Positions 27,381-36,562 of a stretch of DNA of 64,000 nucleotides are shown here, piece after piece (the stretch's first letter is position 1; each line of letters begins with the position of its first letter). Origin of the DNA: CAVPWP01 sp963709395 (GTDB lineage Bacteria; Pseudomonadota; Alphaproteobacteria; Rhodobacterales; Rhodobacteraceae). The notes beneath the pieces were generated by a model. It was not told the DNA's origin. It did not search any database and was given only the letters and a program-made list of their open reading frames with translations. The translations under genes and the position numbers were made by a program. Location of the stretch: the NCBI GenBank assembly GCA_963709395.1, contig CAVPWP010000005.1, positions 62,001 through 126,000 of the forward strand, read 5' to 3'.

Positions 27381-27497
27381 CGCCTCCGCTCCCCGACCGC
27401 CGCGATCCGTTTCCGGACCTTGCCGTCAGGGCTTCAAGAAAGGGTTTCAGGACGTCGGCAAAATGGGTCGAATTCGCAGCATGTCGCCAGGCCCGGC

Positions 27498-28520
27498 TCA
27501 GCCGCGCTTGAGGATCTCGCGGCCGTAGAGTTCGGCGATCTGGACGGCGTTGAGCGCCGCGCCCTTGCGCAGGTTGTCCGAGACGCACCAGAGATTCAGA
27601 CCGTTCTCGATGGTCGAATCCTGACGGATGCGGCTGATGAACGTGGCGTAGTCGCCGACGCATTCGACCGGGGTGACGTAGCCACCGTCCTCGCGCTTGT
27701 CGACGACCATGATGCCGGGGCTTTCCCGCAGGATGTCGCGGGCCTCGTCCTCGTCGAGGAAATCCTCGAACTCGATGTTCACCGCCTCGGAATGGCCGAC
27801 GAAGACCGGCACACGCACGCAGGTGGCGGTGACCTTGATCGCGGGATCGAGGATCTTCTTGGTCTCGGCGACCATCTTCCATTCTTCTTTCGTCTCGCCG
27901 CTGTCCATGAACACGTCGATATGGGGAATGACGTTGAAGGCGATCTGCTTGGTGAACTTCTTGGGGTCCCGCTCCTGCCCCGGGACATACATGCCCTTGG
28001 TCTGGTCCCAAAGCTCGTCCATGCCGTCCTTGCCCGCGCCCGAAACCGACTGATAGGTCGACACCACCACCCGCCTGATGCGCGCGCGGTCGTGCAGCGG
28101 CTTGAGCGCCACCACCATCTGCGCGGTCGAGCAGTTGGGATTGGCGATGATCATCTTGTTGCGATAGCCTTCGATCGCCTGGGGGTTGACCTCGGGCACG
28201 ATCAGCGGGACCTGCGAGTCGTAGCGGTAGAGCGAAGAGTTGTCGATCACCAGGCACCCGGCCTTCGCGGCGCGCGGCGCATAGCTTTTGGTGGCCTCGG
28301 ACCCGATCGCGAAAAGCGCGATGTCCCAGCCTTCGAAATCGAACTGCTCGAGGTCGCGTGTCTTGAGGGTCTTGTCGCCGTAGCTGACTTCGGTTCCCAT
28401 CGATTTGCGCGACGCAAGTGCGGCCACCTCGTCGGCGGGAAACTGGCGCTCGGCCAGGATGTTCAGCATTTCGCGGCCCACGTTCCCCGTGGCGCCGACG
28501 ACAACGACGCGATAGCCCAT
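27498..28520 (-). CDS. asd: Aspartate-semialdehyde dehydrogenase
   Basis: 340 residues. NADP-binding VVGATGNVGREML at the start, catalytic Cys130 in ANPNCSTAQMV, and the substrate-binding ATCVRVPVFVGHSE. Reduces aspartyl phosphate to aspartate semialdehyde on the route to lysine/DAP, threonine and methionine, upstream of DapF encoded elsewhere in this window. Confidence 0.96.
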   Translation of the reverse strand: MGYRVVVVGATGNVGREMLNILAERQFPADEVAALASRKSMGTEVSYGDKTLKTRDLEQFDFEGWDIALFAIGSEATKSYAPRAAKAGCLVIDNSSLYRYDSQVPLIVPEVNPQAIEGYRNKMIIANPNCSTAQMVVALKPLHDRARIRRVVVSTYQSVSGAGKDGMDELWDQTKGMYVPGQERDPKKFTKQIAFNVIPHIDVFMDSGETKEEWKMVAETKKILDPAIKVTATCVRVPVFVGHSEAVNIEFEDFLDEDEARDILRESPGIMVVDKREDGGYVTPVECVGDYATFISRIRQDSTIENGLNLWCVSDNLRKGAALNAVQIAELYGREILKRG

Positions 28521-28624
28521 CAGACCCTCCGGACAGAATTGAAGGCGTCATAACAGCGGCAGCATGGAGGGGGAAGGGGCACGGTCCGGACAATGCAGGA
28601 CGGTAGTCTACAACCAGTACCATG

Positions 28625-28642
28625 TGTAAGCTCAGATTGACA
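28625..28642. promoter_or_regulatory. Candidate PpsR/CrtJ operator upstream of bciB
   Basis: TGTAAGCTCAGATTGACA matches TGT-N12-ACA, the binding pattern of the aerobic photosynthesis repressor PpsR/CrtJ. Its right half contains a perfect TTGACA (28637-28642), a possible -35 element. It lies 65 bases upstream of the start codon. Only one site is seen and the inner bases do not fully match TGTC-N10-GACA, so this is a candidate. Confidence 0.45.
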
Positions 28643-28706
28643 GTCTTCTGGACAGGCCAGCCGTCCTTCCATAGGGTTTTCAGAGGACAACGCCGGGCCC
28701 GACGTC

Positions 28707-29966
28707 ATGCTGGATTCGAGACCTCCCGACCTTGGTATCTGGTCGCCGACACCCGGAAACGCGGCGCCGCGCAAGCTGTGCACCGATTGCGGCTTGTCGC
28801 GAACGGACCGCGCCGTCGATTGCGGACGGGCCTGCCAGTTCATCCGCCCGGACTATCCGGCGATGGAGGCGCAGGTTCACGGGCGGGCGCGAGAGCCCCA
28901 AAAGGGGGACGAACGCTTCTTCGGTCCCTACCTCTCCATGCATCGCGCCGCCTTGCGCAAGCCGCGCGAAGGGGCACAGTGGACGGGACTGACGACCCGC
29001 TTCGCCGAGCGGTTGCTCGAGACCGGCGCGGTGGACGCAGTGCTGACGATGGTGCCGGACGAGAACGATCGCTGGAAGCCGGTTCCGGCGATCATCACCG
29101 ATCCGGCTGCAATGGCGCAGGCGCGCGGGATGCGCATGGGCTACGCTCCGCTTCTGTCGCTGCTGGAACCGGCGCGGGCGGCGGGCCACCGGAAGATCGC
29201 GGTGATCGGCATCCCCTGTCAGGTCTATGCGCTGCGCGTCCTTGAAGCCGAACTGGGGTTCGAGGCGATCACGGTGATCGGAACGCCCTGTTCAGACAAC
29301 ACGAGCACCGAAAACTTCCACCTGTTCCTCGAGCGCCTGACCGACCGGCCGGACGCCGTGACCTATCTCGAGTTCCGGGCAGATTACCGGGTCGAGATGC
29401 GGTTCGACGATGGCTCGAAGCGCGAGATTCCGTTCCTGAAGCTTCCCATCTCGGACCTGCCGTCCGATTTCTTTCCGCTGACCTGCCGGACCTGCGTGGA
29501 TTACTCCAACAGCCTTGCCGACATCACCGTGGGCTACATGGGCGGCGAGGGCGAACAATGGCTGATCGTCCGCAACCCGCGCGGACAGGCGCTGGTCGAG
29601 ATGCTGGGCGACGAGGTGAGCCTCAAGTCACCGGGAGACAAGGGCAAGCGGGCCGGTGCGGTTCGCGGGTTCATCGAGAACACCCGACGCGCGGCTGGCG
29701 GTCTTCCGCTGCGCCGTATGCCCAATTTCCTGCGCGGCTTCGTGGGCTGGCTTCAGCCCCGCACCGGACCCCGAGGGCTGGAATTCGCCCGCACGAGGCT
29801 TGAGATGAAGGCCGCCGAAACGGTGCTGCACCTGCGCCGCTCCGAACCCCGCCGGATGCGCTGGATGATTCCGCAGCATGTCTGGGACCTCGTTGCACCC
29901 TACGGGCTGACGCCGGATGAGGGCGAAAACAACGTCAGCGCTTCAAGGACAGATCAGAGTCTGTAG
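28707..29966 (+). CDS. bciB: Divinyl (proto)chlorophyllide 8-vinyl reductase, BciB-type (FrhB family)
   Basis: 419 residues. The sequence follows cyanobacterial/green-bacterial BciB closely: an N-terminal cysteine cluster (KLCTDCGLS...CGRACQFI), GAQWTGL, IGIPCQVYALR, GTPCSDN, TCRTCVDYSNSLADITVGYMG and WLIVRNPRGQ. These are F420-hydrogenase beta-subunit domains with two 4Fe-4S clusters and FAD that reduce the 8-vinyl group during (bacterio)chlorophyll synthesis with ferredoxin. No other photosynthesis gene is in the window. The gene overlaps the 3' end of the convergent epimerase gene by 13 bases. Confidence 0.78.
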   Translation: MLDSRPPDLGIWSPTPGNAAPRKLCTDCGLSRTDRAVDCGRACQFIRPDYPAMEAQVHGRAREPQKGDERFFGPYLSMHRAALRKPREGAQWTGLTTRFAERLLETGAVDAVLTMVPDENDRWKPVPAIITDPAAMAQARGMRMGYAPLLSLLEPARAAGHRKIAVIGIPCQVYALRVLEAELGFEAITVIGTPCSDNTSTENFHLFLERLTDRPDAVTYLEFRADYRVEMRFDDGSKREIPFLKLPISDLPSDFFPLTCRTCVDYSNSLADITVGYMGGEGEQWLIVRNPRGQALVEMLGDEVSLKSPGDKGKRAGAVRGFIENTRRAAGGLPLRRMPNFLRGFVGWLQPRTGPRGLEFARTRLEMKAAETVLHLRRSEPRRMRWMIPQHVWDLVAPYGLTPDEGENNVSASRTDQSL

Positions 29967-30976
29967 AAGCTACGGTACCACGCAACGAACTTATCGACAC
30001 CGACGCCAATAGGTGTGGATGGCTGGAAGCCCGTTAGCCGCTCAAGCAGGCGGGTATCCGCCCAGGTCGCGGGGACGTCTCCGGGTTGCATCGGGTGCAT
30101 CTCTTTCTGCAACTGCCGGCCGGTGGCACTTTCGATTGCTTCGACAAAGTCCATCAGGCGGACGGGTGCTGCGTTGCCGATGTTCACGATGCGGAAGGGG
30201 GCCACTGGTGACAGGCTGTCACCTGCGCGGACATCGTCCGGCGCGGACGGGCGTTCGGGGATCGCCGCAGCAAGGCGAAGGACCGCTTCGACCAGATCAT
30301 CGATATAGGTGAAATCCCGCGCCATGTCTCCGTGGTTGAAGACCCGGATCGGTCGCCCGGAGAAGGCGGCATCGGCAAAGAGCATCGGCGCCATGTCCGG
30401 ACGGCCCCAGGGGCCGTAGACGGTGAAGAAGCGAAACATCGTCACCGGAAGATCGTAGAGATGGGCATAGGAGTGCGCCATCGCCTCGGTCGCCTTCTTG
30501 GTAGCAGCGTAGAAGGACATCTGGGTGTCTGCCTTCTGCGTTTCGGCATAGGGCATGTCGGTGTTGGCGCCATAGACAGACGAGGTCGAGGCCAGAAGCA
30601 TGTGGCGCGGTGGGTGGGCGCGCGCCGCTTCAAGCAGGCGGAACGTCCCGATGAGGTTCGCGTTCACATAGCTTTCGGGCGCCTCGATCGAATGGCGCAC
30701 ACCTGCCTGGGCGGCAAGATGGATCACGAGGTCGGGGCGGTCCGACATCAGGGCGTGGAGGCGGCCCGGCTCTTCGATCCGCGCCTCGACGGCGGTGAAC
30801 CGTGGGTTCGGGACAAGGGTGGCCAGCCGCGCGCGCTTGAGTGCGGGGTCGTAGTAGTCCGTCACCGCGTCGATACCGGTGACGCTCCAACCATCGGCGA
30901 GCAGACGGGCGCAGACGGCGTGGCCGATAAAGCCGGCCGAGCCGGTGACAAGGGCGGTTCCGGGGCGGTTGGTCAT
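29954..30976 (-). CDS. UDP-glucuronate 4-epimerase-like NAD-dependent epimerase
   Basis: 340 residues from ATG 30976. Short-chain dehydrogenase fold with GSAGFIGHAV, HLAAQAGVRHS, STSSVYG and the catalytic YAATK. Close to the CapI/LpsL group that converts UDP-glucuronate to UDP-galacturonate, an acidic building block for capsule or exopolysaccharide. First gene at the left end of the polysaccharide locus. Confidence 0.85.
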   Translation of the reverse strand: MTNRPGTALVTGSAGFIGHAVCARLLADGWSVTGIDAVTDYYDPALKRARLATLVPNPRFTAVEARIEEPGRLHALMSDRPDLVIHLAAQAGVRHSIEAPESYVNANLIGTFRLLEAARAHPPRHMLLASTSSVYGANTDMPYAETQKADTQMSFYAATKKATEAMAHSYAHLYDLPVTMFRFFTVYGPWGRPDMAPMLFADAAFSGRPIRVFNHGDMARDFTYIDDLVEAVLRLAAAIPERPSAPDDVRAGDSLSPVAPFRIVNIGNAAPVRLMDFVEAIESATGRQLQKEMHPMQPGDVPATWADTRLLERLTGFQPSTPIGVGVDKFVAWYRSFYRL

Positions 30977-31009
30977 GCCAGCATAGAGAGGGCGAAACCG
31001 CCTCGGGTT

Positions 31010-31049
31010 CAACGGAAAAAGGGAAAGGCCCGCGCAACGGCGCGGGCCT
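31010..31049 (-). terminator. Terminator of the beta-helix protein gene
   Basis: Perfect 10-bp GC-rich stem AGGCCCGCGC / GCGCGGGCCT with loop AACG. On the minus strand it is followed by TTTCCCTTTTT. It lies 24 bases after the stop of the leftward beta-helix gene. Confidence 0.8.
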
Positions 31050-31072
31050 CAGGAAAACGATGGTTGCCGACC

Positions 31073-34000
31073 CTATGCCGCTGCGGACTGAAGCAGGTCG
31101 TCGTCATCCTCGTCGAGCACAAAGGACGTGTCGTCATATTCGCCCTTCCCGTCGGTCAGGGCCGCCCAAAGCGCACTCGCCTCCTGCGCCGGCAGATCGA
31201 AGGACAACTGGTCCCCAACGGTCTCGAGCGAAACGCCCGCGCCGTCCACGAGATTGAGCATGACCTTGTCGTTGGTGTAGTCGACGAGGATCTTCGCACC
31301 CTGACCAGCGGCAAGGCCAGTCACCGAGACATCACCAAAGATCCCGATCAACTCATCGACGGACATCAATTCGACAGACTGGCTGTCGAGACCGGTGGCG
31401 TCGATCTCGAGGTTCGAGCCGCCGAGGTCGGCGCCCGAAAGGACATTTGGCGCATCGCCAAAGGCGCCGCTGCGAAACTCACCGATGGTGCCGATGTCGC
31501 CATCGGCGTCAGCGACGAAGCGCAGCGTTGCCTCGTCGTCGAGGGAGAGGACGGCAGTTCCGCCCTCGTCACCATCGAAGCCGGCGCGCAGCTGGTCTCC
31601 CACCAGTTCGAGCCGACTGCCCGCCCCGAGGTTGAAGGAGCCGTTGTCGGACGCAAGGATCGCCTGGCCGTTGTCTGCGACGCTGAAATCGGTGGGCGTC
31701 GAGAAGTCACCGGTATTGGCGAAGCGGCCGCCATCGACATCCACCGTCAGCATATCGTCATCGCTGATGCCATCGGTCCAGTACTGGCCGGAATTGTCGA
31801 TGAGAAGCTTTGCCCCCCATTCGCCGATCTCGGTCTGTCCTTCGACGTTCAGGCGGCCGCTGGTCACGGCAAGGCGTCCGCCGGACCCGTAGTCGAGGTC
31901 ATCGATCGTCGTGGTCCGCGACCCGTAGTGCACCCAGTTCCCGGCAAGATCGACACTGTCGCCGTCCTGGGTTCCGGGAAGATCCTCGGTCGTCCAGTTC
32001 AGGCGATTGTCCCAGCGCACGCCGTCGCCGAGGTCGTTCGGCACGAACCGCAATGTCTCGGCCTCGCCGCGCAGGTCGGGCGCGATCCCGAAGCCCTGCT
32101 GGAAGAAGCGGATGATCAGATCGGCATCGACCAGATCGTCGAATGCCCCGTCGGCCTGTGCACGCAGGTAGTCGGCAAGGTCCCCGATGGTCGCCGTGTC
32201 CTTGCCCAGAAGCTGGGCGGTGAACAGCTGGATCGTCGTCTGGTCGAGGACGCCGGTGTCGAGGCCTTCGATGTTCTGGTCGGCGGCGCCGTTTCCGTTG
32301 GCGCCGATCCCAGTTGTAGATGATGGTGTCGTCGTAGTAGGGCATGTTCGGAATTGTAGACTGCGAAACTACCGGATGGCTTTGCGGCGATTTCCGTTGG
32401 ATTGTTGGGATCGGCCATGTGGGCGACGATGTTGTCGACCATGGAACTGAGATTGGCCTCGTTGCGGACGCCCCAGTTGATGGCACCGATCTTGTCGGCC
32501 GTCTTGTAACCAGCAGAGGTCACCAGGTTGTCGGCGAAAAGCGTGTACTCTCCTACCGGGCCTGCTCCGTTGTAGTCACCACCGAGGAAGTTCACGGCCA
32601 CGTTGTTGTCGAGAATGACGTTGTCCTCGATGTAGCCGCCGCTGCGCACCTGAACCCCAAAGGACGCACCGCGCATCGTGATGTTGTCGCGGAAGGTGAC
32701 GTCGCTGTTGCTGTCCTGAAGGTAGACATTGTGGCTGTACATGCTTGGGGGTTGGCCAAAGTCACCAGAGCCATTGGGATCATACCCTTCGGCCCACCCG
32801 GCGTGGTCAAAGAGGTTTCCTTCCAGCAGTATGCCATCTGAACGGCTGACATAAAGCCCCGCTATGCGGTCGACAAACGGCTGCCCAATCAGTCCGACCG
32901 TCTCTTGGTTCGTCAAGAGATCTGGTCGATGAAATCCGAGTTTCTTATGGTCAGGCCGGCAGACAGCCCTGGTGCGCCGACTGCCCACCAGTGAATAGGA
33001 CATCGTCGTAAAGGTGATTCGATCCATCCGAGAGTTGTGCGTACCACCTTCGAACGCAACGTTGGAAAACACAATATTGTCATTGCTTGCAGCCCACAGT
33101 TTCAGTGTGTCGCTGAGCACCGGGCGATCCCCTTCACCGTAGGAGGTGATGTGAACCGGGTGCAGTTCCGATTCACCTTGCGAACCATGCGCGTCGTACA
33201 GGTCGAAGTTATACGTCGTGAGCCGCGTTCGAAAAGCAGCCAGTGGGAGCTGGCTCCGCGTCGGCGTCGATCAAGCGCGACCCAAAGCGCATTCCCCGCA
33301 TCCTCGGCCAGCGCCATGTCAGGATCACTGCCGTAGTCCGGATTGGCCGCGAGCCATTTTCCCGTGATCTTCGACGGATCCAGATCCTCGAGGGCCGCGA
33401 TGTCCGCAATCGTCAGCGCATCTTCACTGCCCGAGACATAGACCTTGCGGTGGTTGTCGCCGTGTTCGACCACGATGTCGTCATTCGCGTCCGTCTCGAG
33501 CATGTAGATGGCGTCGCCCGTGCCCCATCCCGCGGCCTGAAGGCCGGGCTCGACCGTCAGCGGCGCCTCGAATTGTGAAGTCGTTCCATCGGCATAGGAC
33601 ACTTCGTATCCAAAGCTCAGTGGACCAGTGTGATCGCTGTCTGTCAGGACAAGCGCCAGGGTATTGTCGGGGTTCACGGTGACATTGCCGTGTTCGGGCC
33701 GCGTGGTGATGCGGATCGAGTTCGATTTCCTTCCCGTCTTCGTGGCTGAAGGTTGAGACGCGTCCGCTCAGCACGGCGCCGCCCGTTTCGAAGATATTGG
33801 TGGTCGCGGGCAGGTCGTCAGGCTCGACAGTGTTCTGCTGCGGCGGGGTCGGTGTCTTGGCAGGAGGCTGCACGACGATCGGATCGCTTTCTCCCTGCGA
33901 TCCGCTTCCGACCGGTTCGGACGGGGTGTCGTCGATCGCCGTAACGTCCTCGGCGGCATCCGGATCCGTTGTCGGCTCGGTCGGGGTCGGTGTCGTTGCA

Positions 34001-34236
34001 GGAGGCTGCACGACAACCGGATCGCCCTTGCCTTGCGATCCGCCTCCGACCGGTTGGGACGGGGCGTCGTCAATCGCCGAATTGTCCTCGGCGACATCTG
34101 GATCCGTTGCCGGCTCGGTCGGGGTCCTGTCCTTATCGGACGCGACCGCTTTGACTTTGGCCCCGCGACCAGACCCCATTGCACCAAGGCCGATCATGGG
34201 GCCAAGGAATCCCAGGAGGACGAGAAGCGGGTTCAC
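31073..34236 (-). CDS. Large right-handed beta-helix surface protein (several frameshifts)
   Basis: About 1,050 residues if joined. The N-terminus has a membrane segment (LLVLLGFLGPMIGLGAMG), then two 46-residue acidic Pro/Thr repeats, a middle beta-helix domain (GLYVSRSDGILLEGNLFDHAGW; YSHNVYLQDSNSD; ASFGVQVRSGGYIEDNVILDNN, in parts) and an Asp/Gly-rich C-terminal domain ending in an acidic tail (DEDDDDLLQSAAA). The frame changes at about 33717, 33215, three times between 32990 and 32900, and at about 32345 and 32310. Most are explained by one extra base each. The beta-helix part resembles polysaccharide lyase/epimerase-type folds, so it may act on or bind the exopolysaccharide. No catalytic residues were assigned. 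Confidence 0.65.
33844..34119 (-). repeat. Two tandem 138-bp coding repeats
   Basis: Units at 34119-33982 and 33981-33844 encode 46-residue copies beginning TEPATDPDVAED and TEPTTDPDAAED and ending QPPATTPTP and QPPAKTPTP. They form an extended acidic linker between the membrane segment and the beta-helix domain. Confidence 0.85.
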
Positions 34237-34693
34237 GACATCACCTCGGCGCCAAGTGTACGGGCGCTCGTTCTGCGAAAGTCACTGTGCGGCATTTTAC
34301 GGTCCTCTTCTGGGAACAGCAGTCGGAACACACAGGGCCACTCAGAACATCGGCGAATTAAGTTTGGATTTATGTCAAAATTGAGGGTGCTTGGCGGCAC
34401 CCGTTGGGCATCGCTCGACCGCACCAAGAAGCGAATGTTCGCGAAATCTTTCGTCTACAAAGGGGTAGAGGGACGCCTGGGCGAGCGCAATTGAGCGCCT
34501 CGCGTTCCGGCGGATCGCCGCTAGTGGAGCCCCGCAAAACCGGCAGGAATCGGCCAAGAACCGAGCATGACCGTACGTCAGGCTGCCTGCGACATACCCG
34601 TCGGCAATGGCGCTAGGAGATATCGGTCAGGCCTCAGGCGCGGTCACGGCCTCTTGTCGCCCTTAACGCAAGTTTAAGGAATTCGTTTCAATC
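34237..34693. other. Intergenic region, no gene recognised
   Basis: About 460 bases between divergent genes, less GC-rich than its surroundings. Contains a small hairpin (GGGTGC / GCACCC near 34385-34402) and a CCTTAA / TTAAGG inverted repeat near 34661-34679. No credible gene. Presumably the promoters of the beta-helix gene and the aminotransferase. Confidence 0.4.
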
Positions 34694-34703
34694 AGGAGGT
34701 GAT
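34694..34703 (+). promoter_or_regulatory. Unusually perfect Shine-Dalgarno sequence without a well-spaced start
   Basis: AGGAGGTGAT is a full complement of the 16S rRNA 3' end. No ATG, GTG or TTG lies 5-10 bases downstream. The in-frame GTG at 34699 overlaps it and the probable aminotransferase ATG at 34732 is 28 bases away. Either a start codon has been altered by a sequence error, a rare start is used, or the match is incidental. Confidence 0.4.
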
Positions 34704-34731
34704 TTTACGACAAATCGAGCGAGTATGGCCG

Positions 34732-35972
34732 ATGACACCCACGCAGATCCCCTTCAACCGGCCGACAGCGCTTGGGCGCGAATTCGCGTTCATCGCCCGG
34801 GCGATCCGCCAAGGGCAGTTGTCGGGCGACGGTGAGTTCACCCGCCGGTGTAATGCACAGATTGCCGAAATGACGGGCGCGGCGGCGGCGCTCCTGACCC
34901 ATTCCTGTACGGCCGCGCTCGAGATGGCGGCGATCCTGTCCGATCTGGGACCGGGAGACGAGGTCATCATGCCATCGTTCACTTTCGTCTCGACCGCCAA
35001 CGCGGTGGTTCTGCGCGGTGCTACGCCCGTCTTTGTCGATATCGATCCTGCGACTCTCAACCTCGATCCGGATCGGGTCGAGGCGGCGGTGACACCCCGG
35101 ACACAGGCGATCATCGCGGTTCACTATGCCGGATTTCCCGCTGACATGGATCGGCTGCGCGCGATCGCGTCGGCACATGATCTCATGTTGATCGAAGATG
35201 CCGCGCAGGCGCTGGGATCGACCTACAAGGGGCGTCCCTGCGGGAGCCTTGGCGATCTGGCCGCGTTCAGCTTTCACGAAACCAAGAACGTGATCAGCGG
35301 CGAAGGCGGCGCATTGACGGTCAATCGTGCCGATCTTCTGGCACGCGCCGAGATCATTCGAGAGAAAGGGACGGACCGGAGCCGGTTCATGCGGGGCCAG
35401 GTCGACAAGTACACCTGGGTCGATATCGGATCGTCCTTCTTGCCGGGAGAACTGGTCGCCGCCTTCCTGTGCGCACAACTCGAAGAGGCCGAGCGTATCC
35501 GGGCGCGCCGCCTGGCCCAGTTCGACCGCTATTGTGCGGCATTCGCGGAGCTGGCCGCCTCGGGCCGGGCGGATTGCCGCGGCACGCAAGGGATGTGACG
35601 GGCAACGGGCACATGTTTTATCTGATCCTGCGTGATCTCGAGGAACGGACCGACTTCATCGCGCATATGCGGAGACACGGAGTCTCCTGCCCGTTCCACT
35701 ACGTTCCGCTGCACAGCGCGCCCGCGGGCCTTCGGCTGGCGCGGGCGGCCGGCGACATGTCGGTGACCGACGACATTTCGGCGCGCCTGGTGCGCCTGCC
35801 CATGTTCTATGAACTTGGGAACGATATCGAAGCGGTGATCGAGGCGGCGAACCGGTTCCTGTCCCCCGCCACCCGCCCGCGTGTCGTTCGTCAGCCCATG
35901 CCGATCGGCGCGATCCGGCCGATGGGGCGCGCGGGATTTCCGGCCACGATGCTGAAATCATCGACATCGTGA
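34732..35972 (+). CDS. DegT/DnrJ/EryC1 (WecE-type) sugar aminotransferase (one frameshift)
   Basis: About 413 residues. PLP-dependent transfer of an amino group to a 4-keto-6-deoxy nucleotide sugar. Family motifs: FNRPTALGREF at the start, MPSFTFVSTANAVV, EDAAQALGSTYKG and the PLP lysine K185 in SFHETKN. The frame breaks between 35560 and 35590. After it, GNGHMFYLILRDLEER and CPFHYVPLHSAP continue the fold. The 3' end overlaps the convergent acetyltransferase by 82 bases, so the true stop may be earlier. WecE makes dTDP-Fuc4N from the RmlB product, and rmlB lies at the far end of this locus. Confidence 0.85.
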
Positions 35973-36553
35973 AGGACGATGCTGCCGATGCCGACGACGG
36001 CATAGCGACCGATGCGAACCCCTTCGCGGAGAATGGCGCCCGGGCCGATATGCGCGCCTTCGCCGACGTGGACATAGCCCAGCGAAACCGCCTTCGGCCC
36101 GAAGAAGGCGAAGTCGCCAAGCGTCACGTCATGCCCCAGCGACGCGCCGGCGCGCATCGCGACATGGTGGCCAAGCGTCACTCCGGGGCTCACGTCGCAC
36201 AGGGGGCCGATGCAGACACCGCCGCCCAGCTCCGCGCGTGGGGAAACCACGGCCCGGGGATGTATCGCCTGACCCCAGCGCCCGTCCGGCACGCCGAGGC
36301 TCTCGACGACCCTGCGCCGCTGCTGGATCTCCTTCGCCTTGTGAAGCGGGGCGAGGAAGCGAACATCGTCCGGAAGGCCGGACCAGTCTCCGAAGCCGCC
36401 GAGAACCGGTCGACCACAAAGGGTCGCCCCGCCAGGTGCAAGATCGTTGAGAAAGCCGACGACCCTGTATCGTTCGGGCATGCGGTCAAGATAGTCGGCA
36501 ATGACGTCGCCACCGCCCTGCCCACCAAAGATCGCAACGGGAACGGGCGTCAT
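35891..36553 (-). CDS. PglD/NeuD-type sugar O/N-acyltransferase (left-handed beta-helix)
   Basis: 220 residues. N-terminal Rossmann-like PglD domain (VAIFGGQGGGDVIADYL) followed by hexapeptide repeats (about residues 100-205; IGPLCDVSPGVTLGHHVAMRAG in part) and a typical end, VAGNPARPIG. PglD acetylates a 4-amino nucleotide sugar. Its place next to a WecE-type aminotransferase supports that role here. Confidence 0.87.
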   Translation of the reverse strand: MTPVPVAIFGGQGGGDVIADYLDRMPERYRVVGFLNDLAPGGATLCGRPVLGGFGDWSGLPDDVRFLAPLHKAKEIQQRRRVVESLGVPDGRWGQAIHPRAVVSPRAELGGGVCIGPLCDVSPGVTLGHHVAMRAGASLGHDVTLGDFAFFGPKAVSLGYVHVGEGAHIGPGAILREGVRIGRYAVVGIGSIVLHDVDDFSIVAGNPARPIGRIAPIGMG

Positions 36554-36562
36554 CTCAGGTCC

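Noticed and set aside
30332..32323. 663-codon plus-strand open frame over the epimerase and beta-helix genes
   Set aside because: Spans two unrelated minus-strand genes and their terminator, so it cannot be a real gene.
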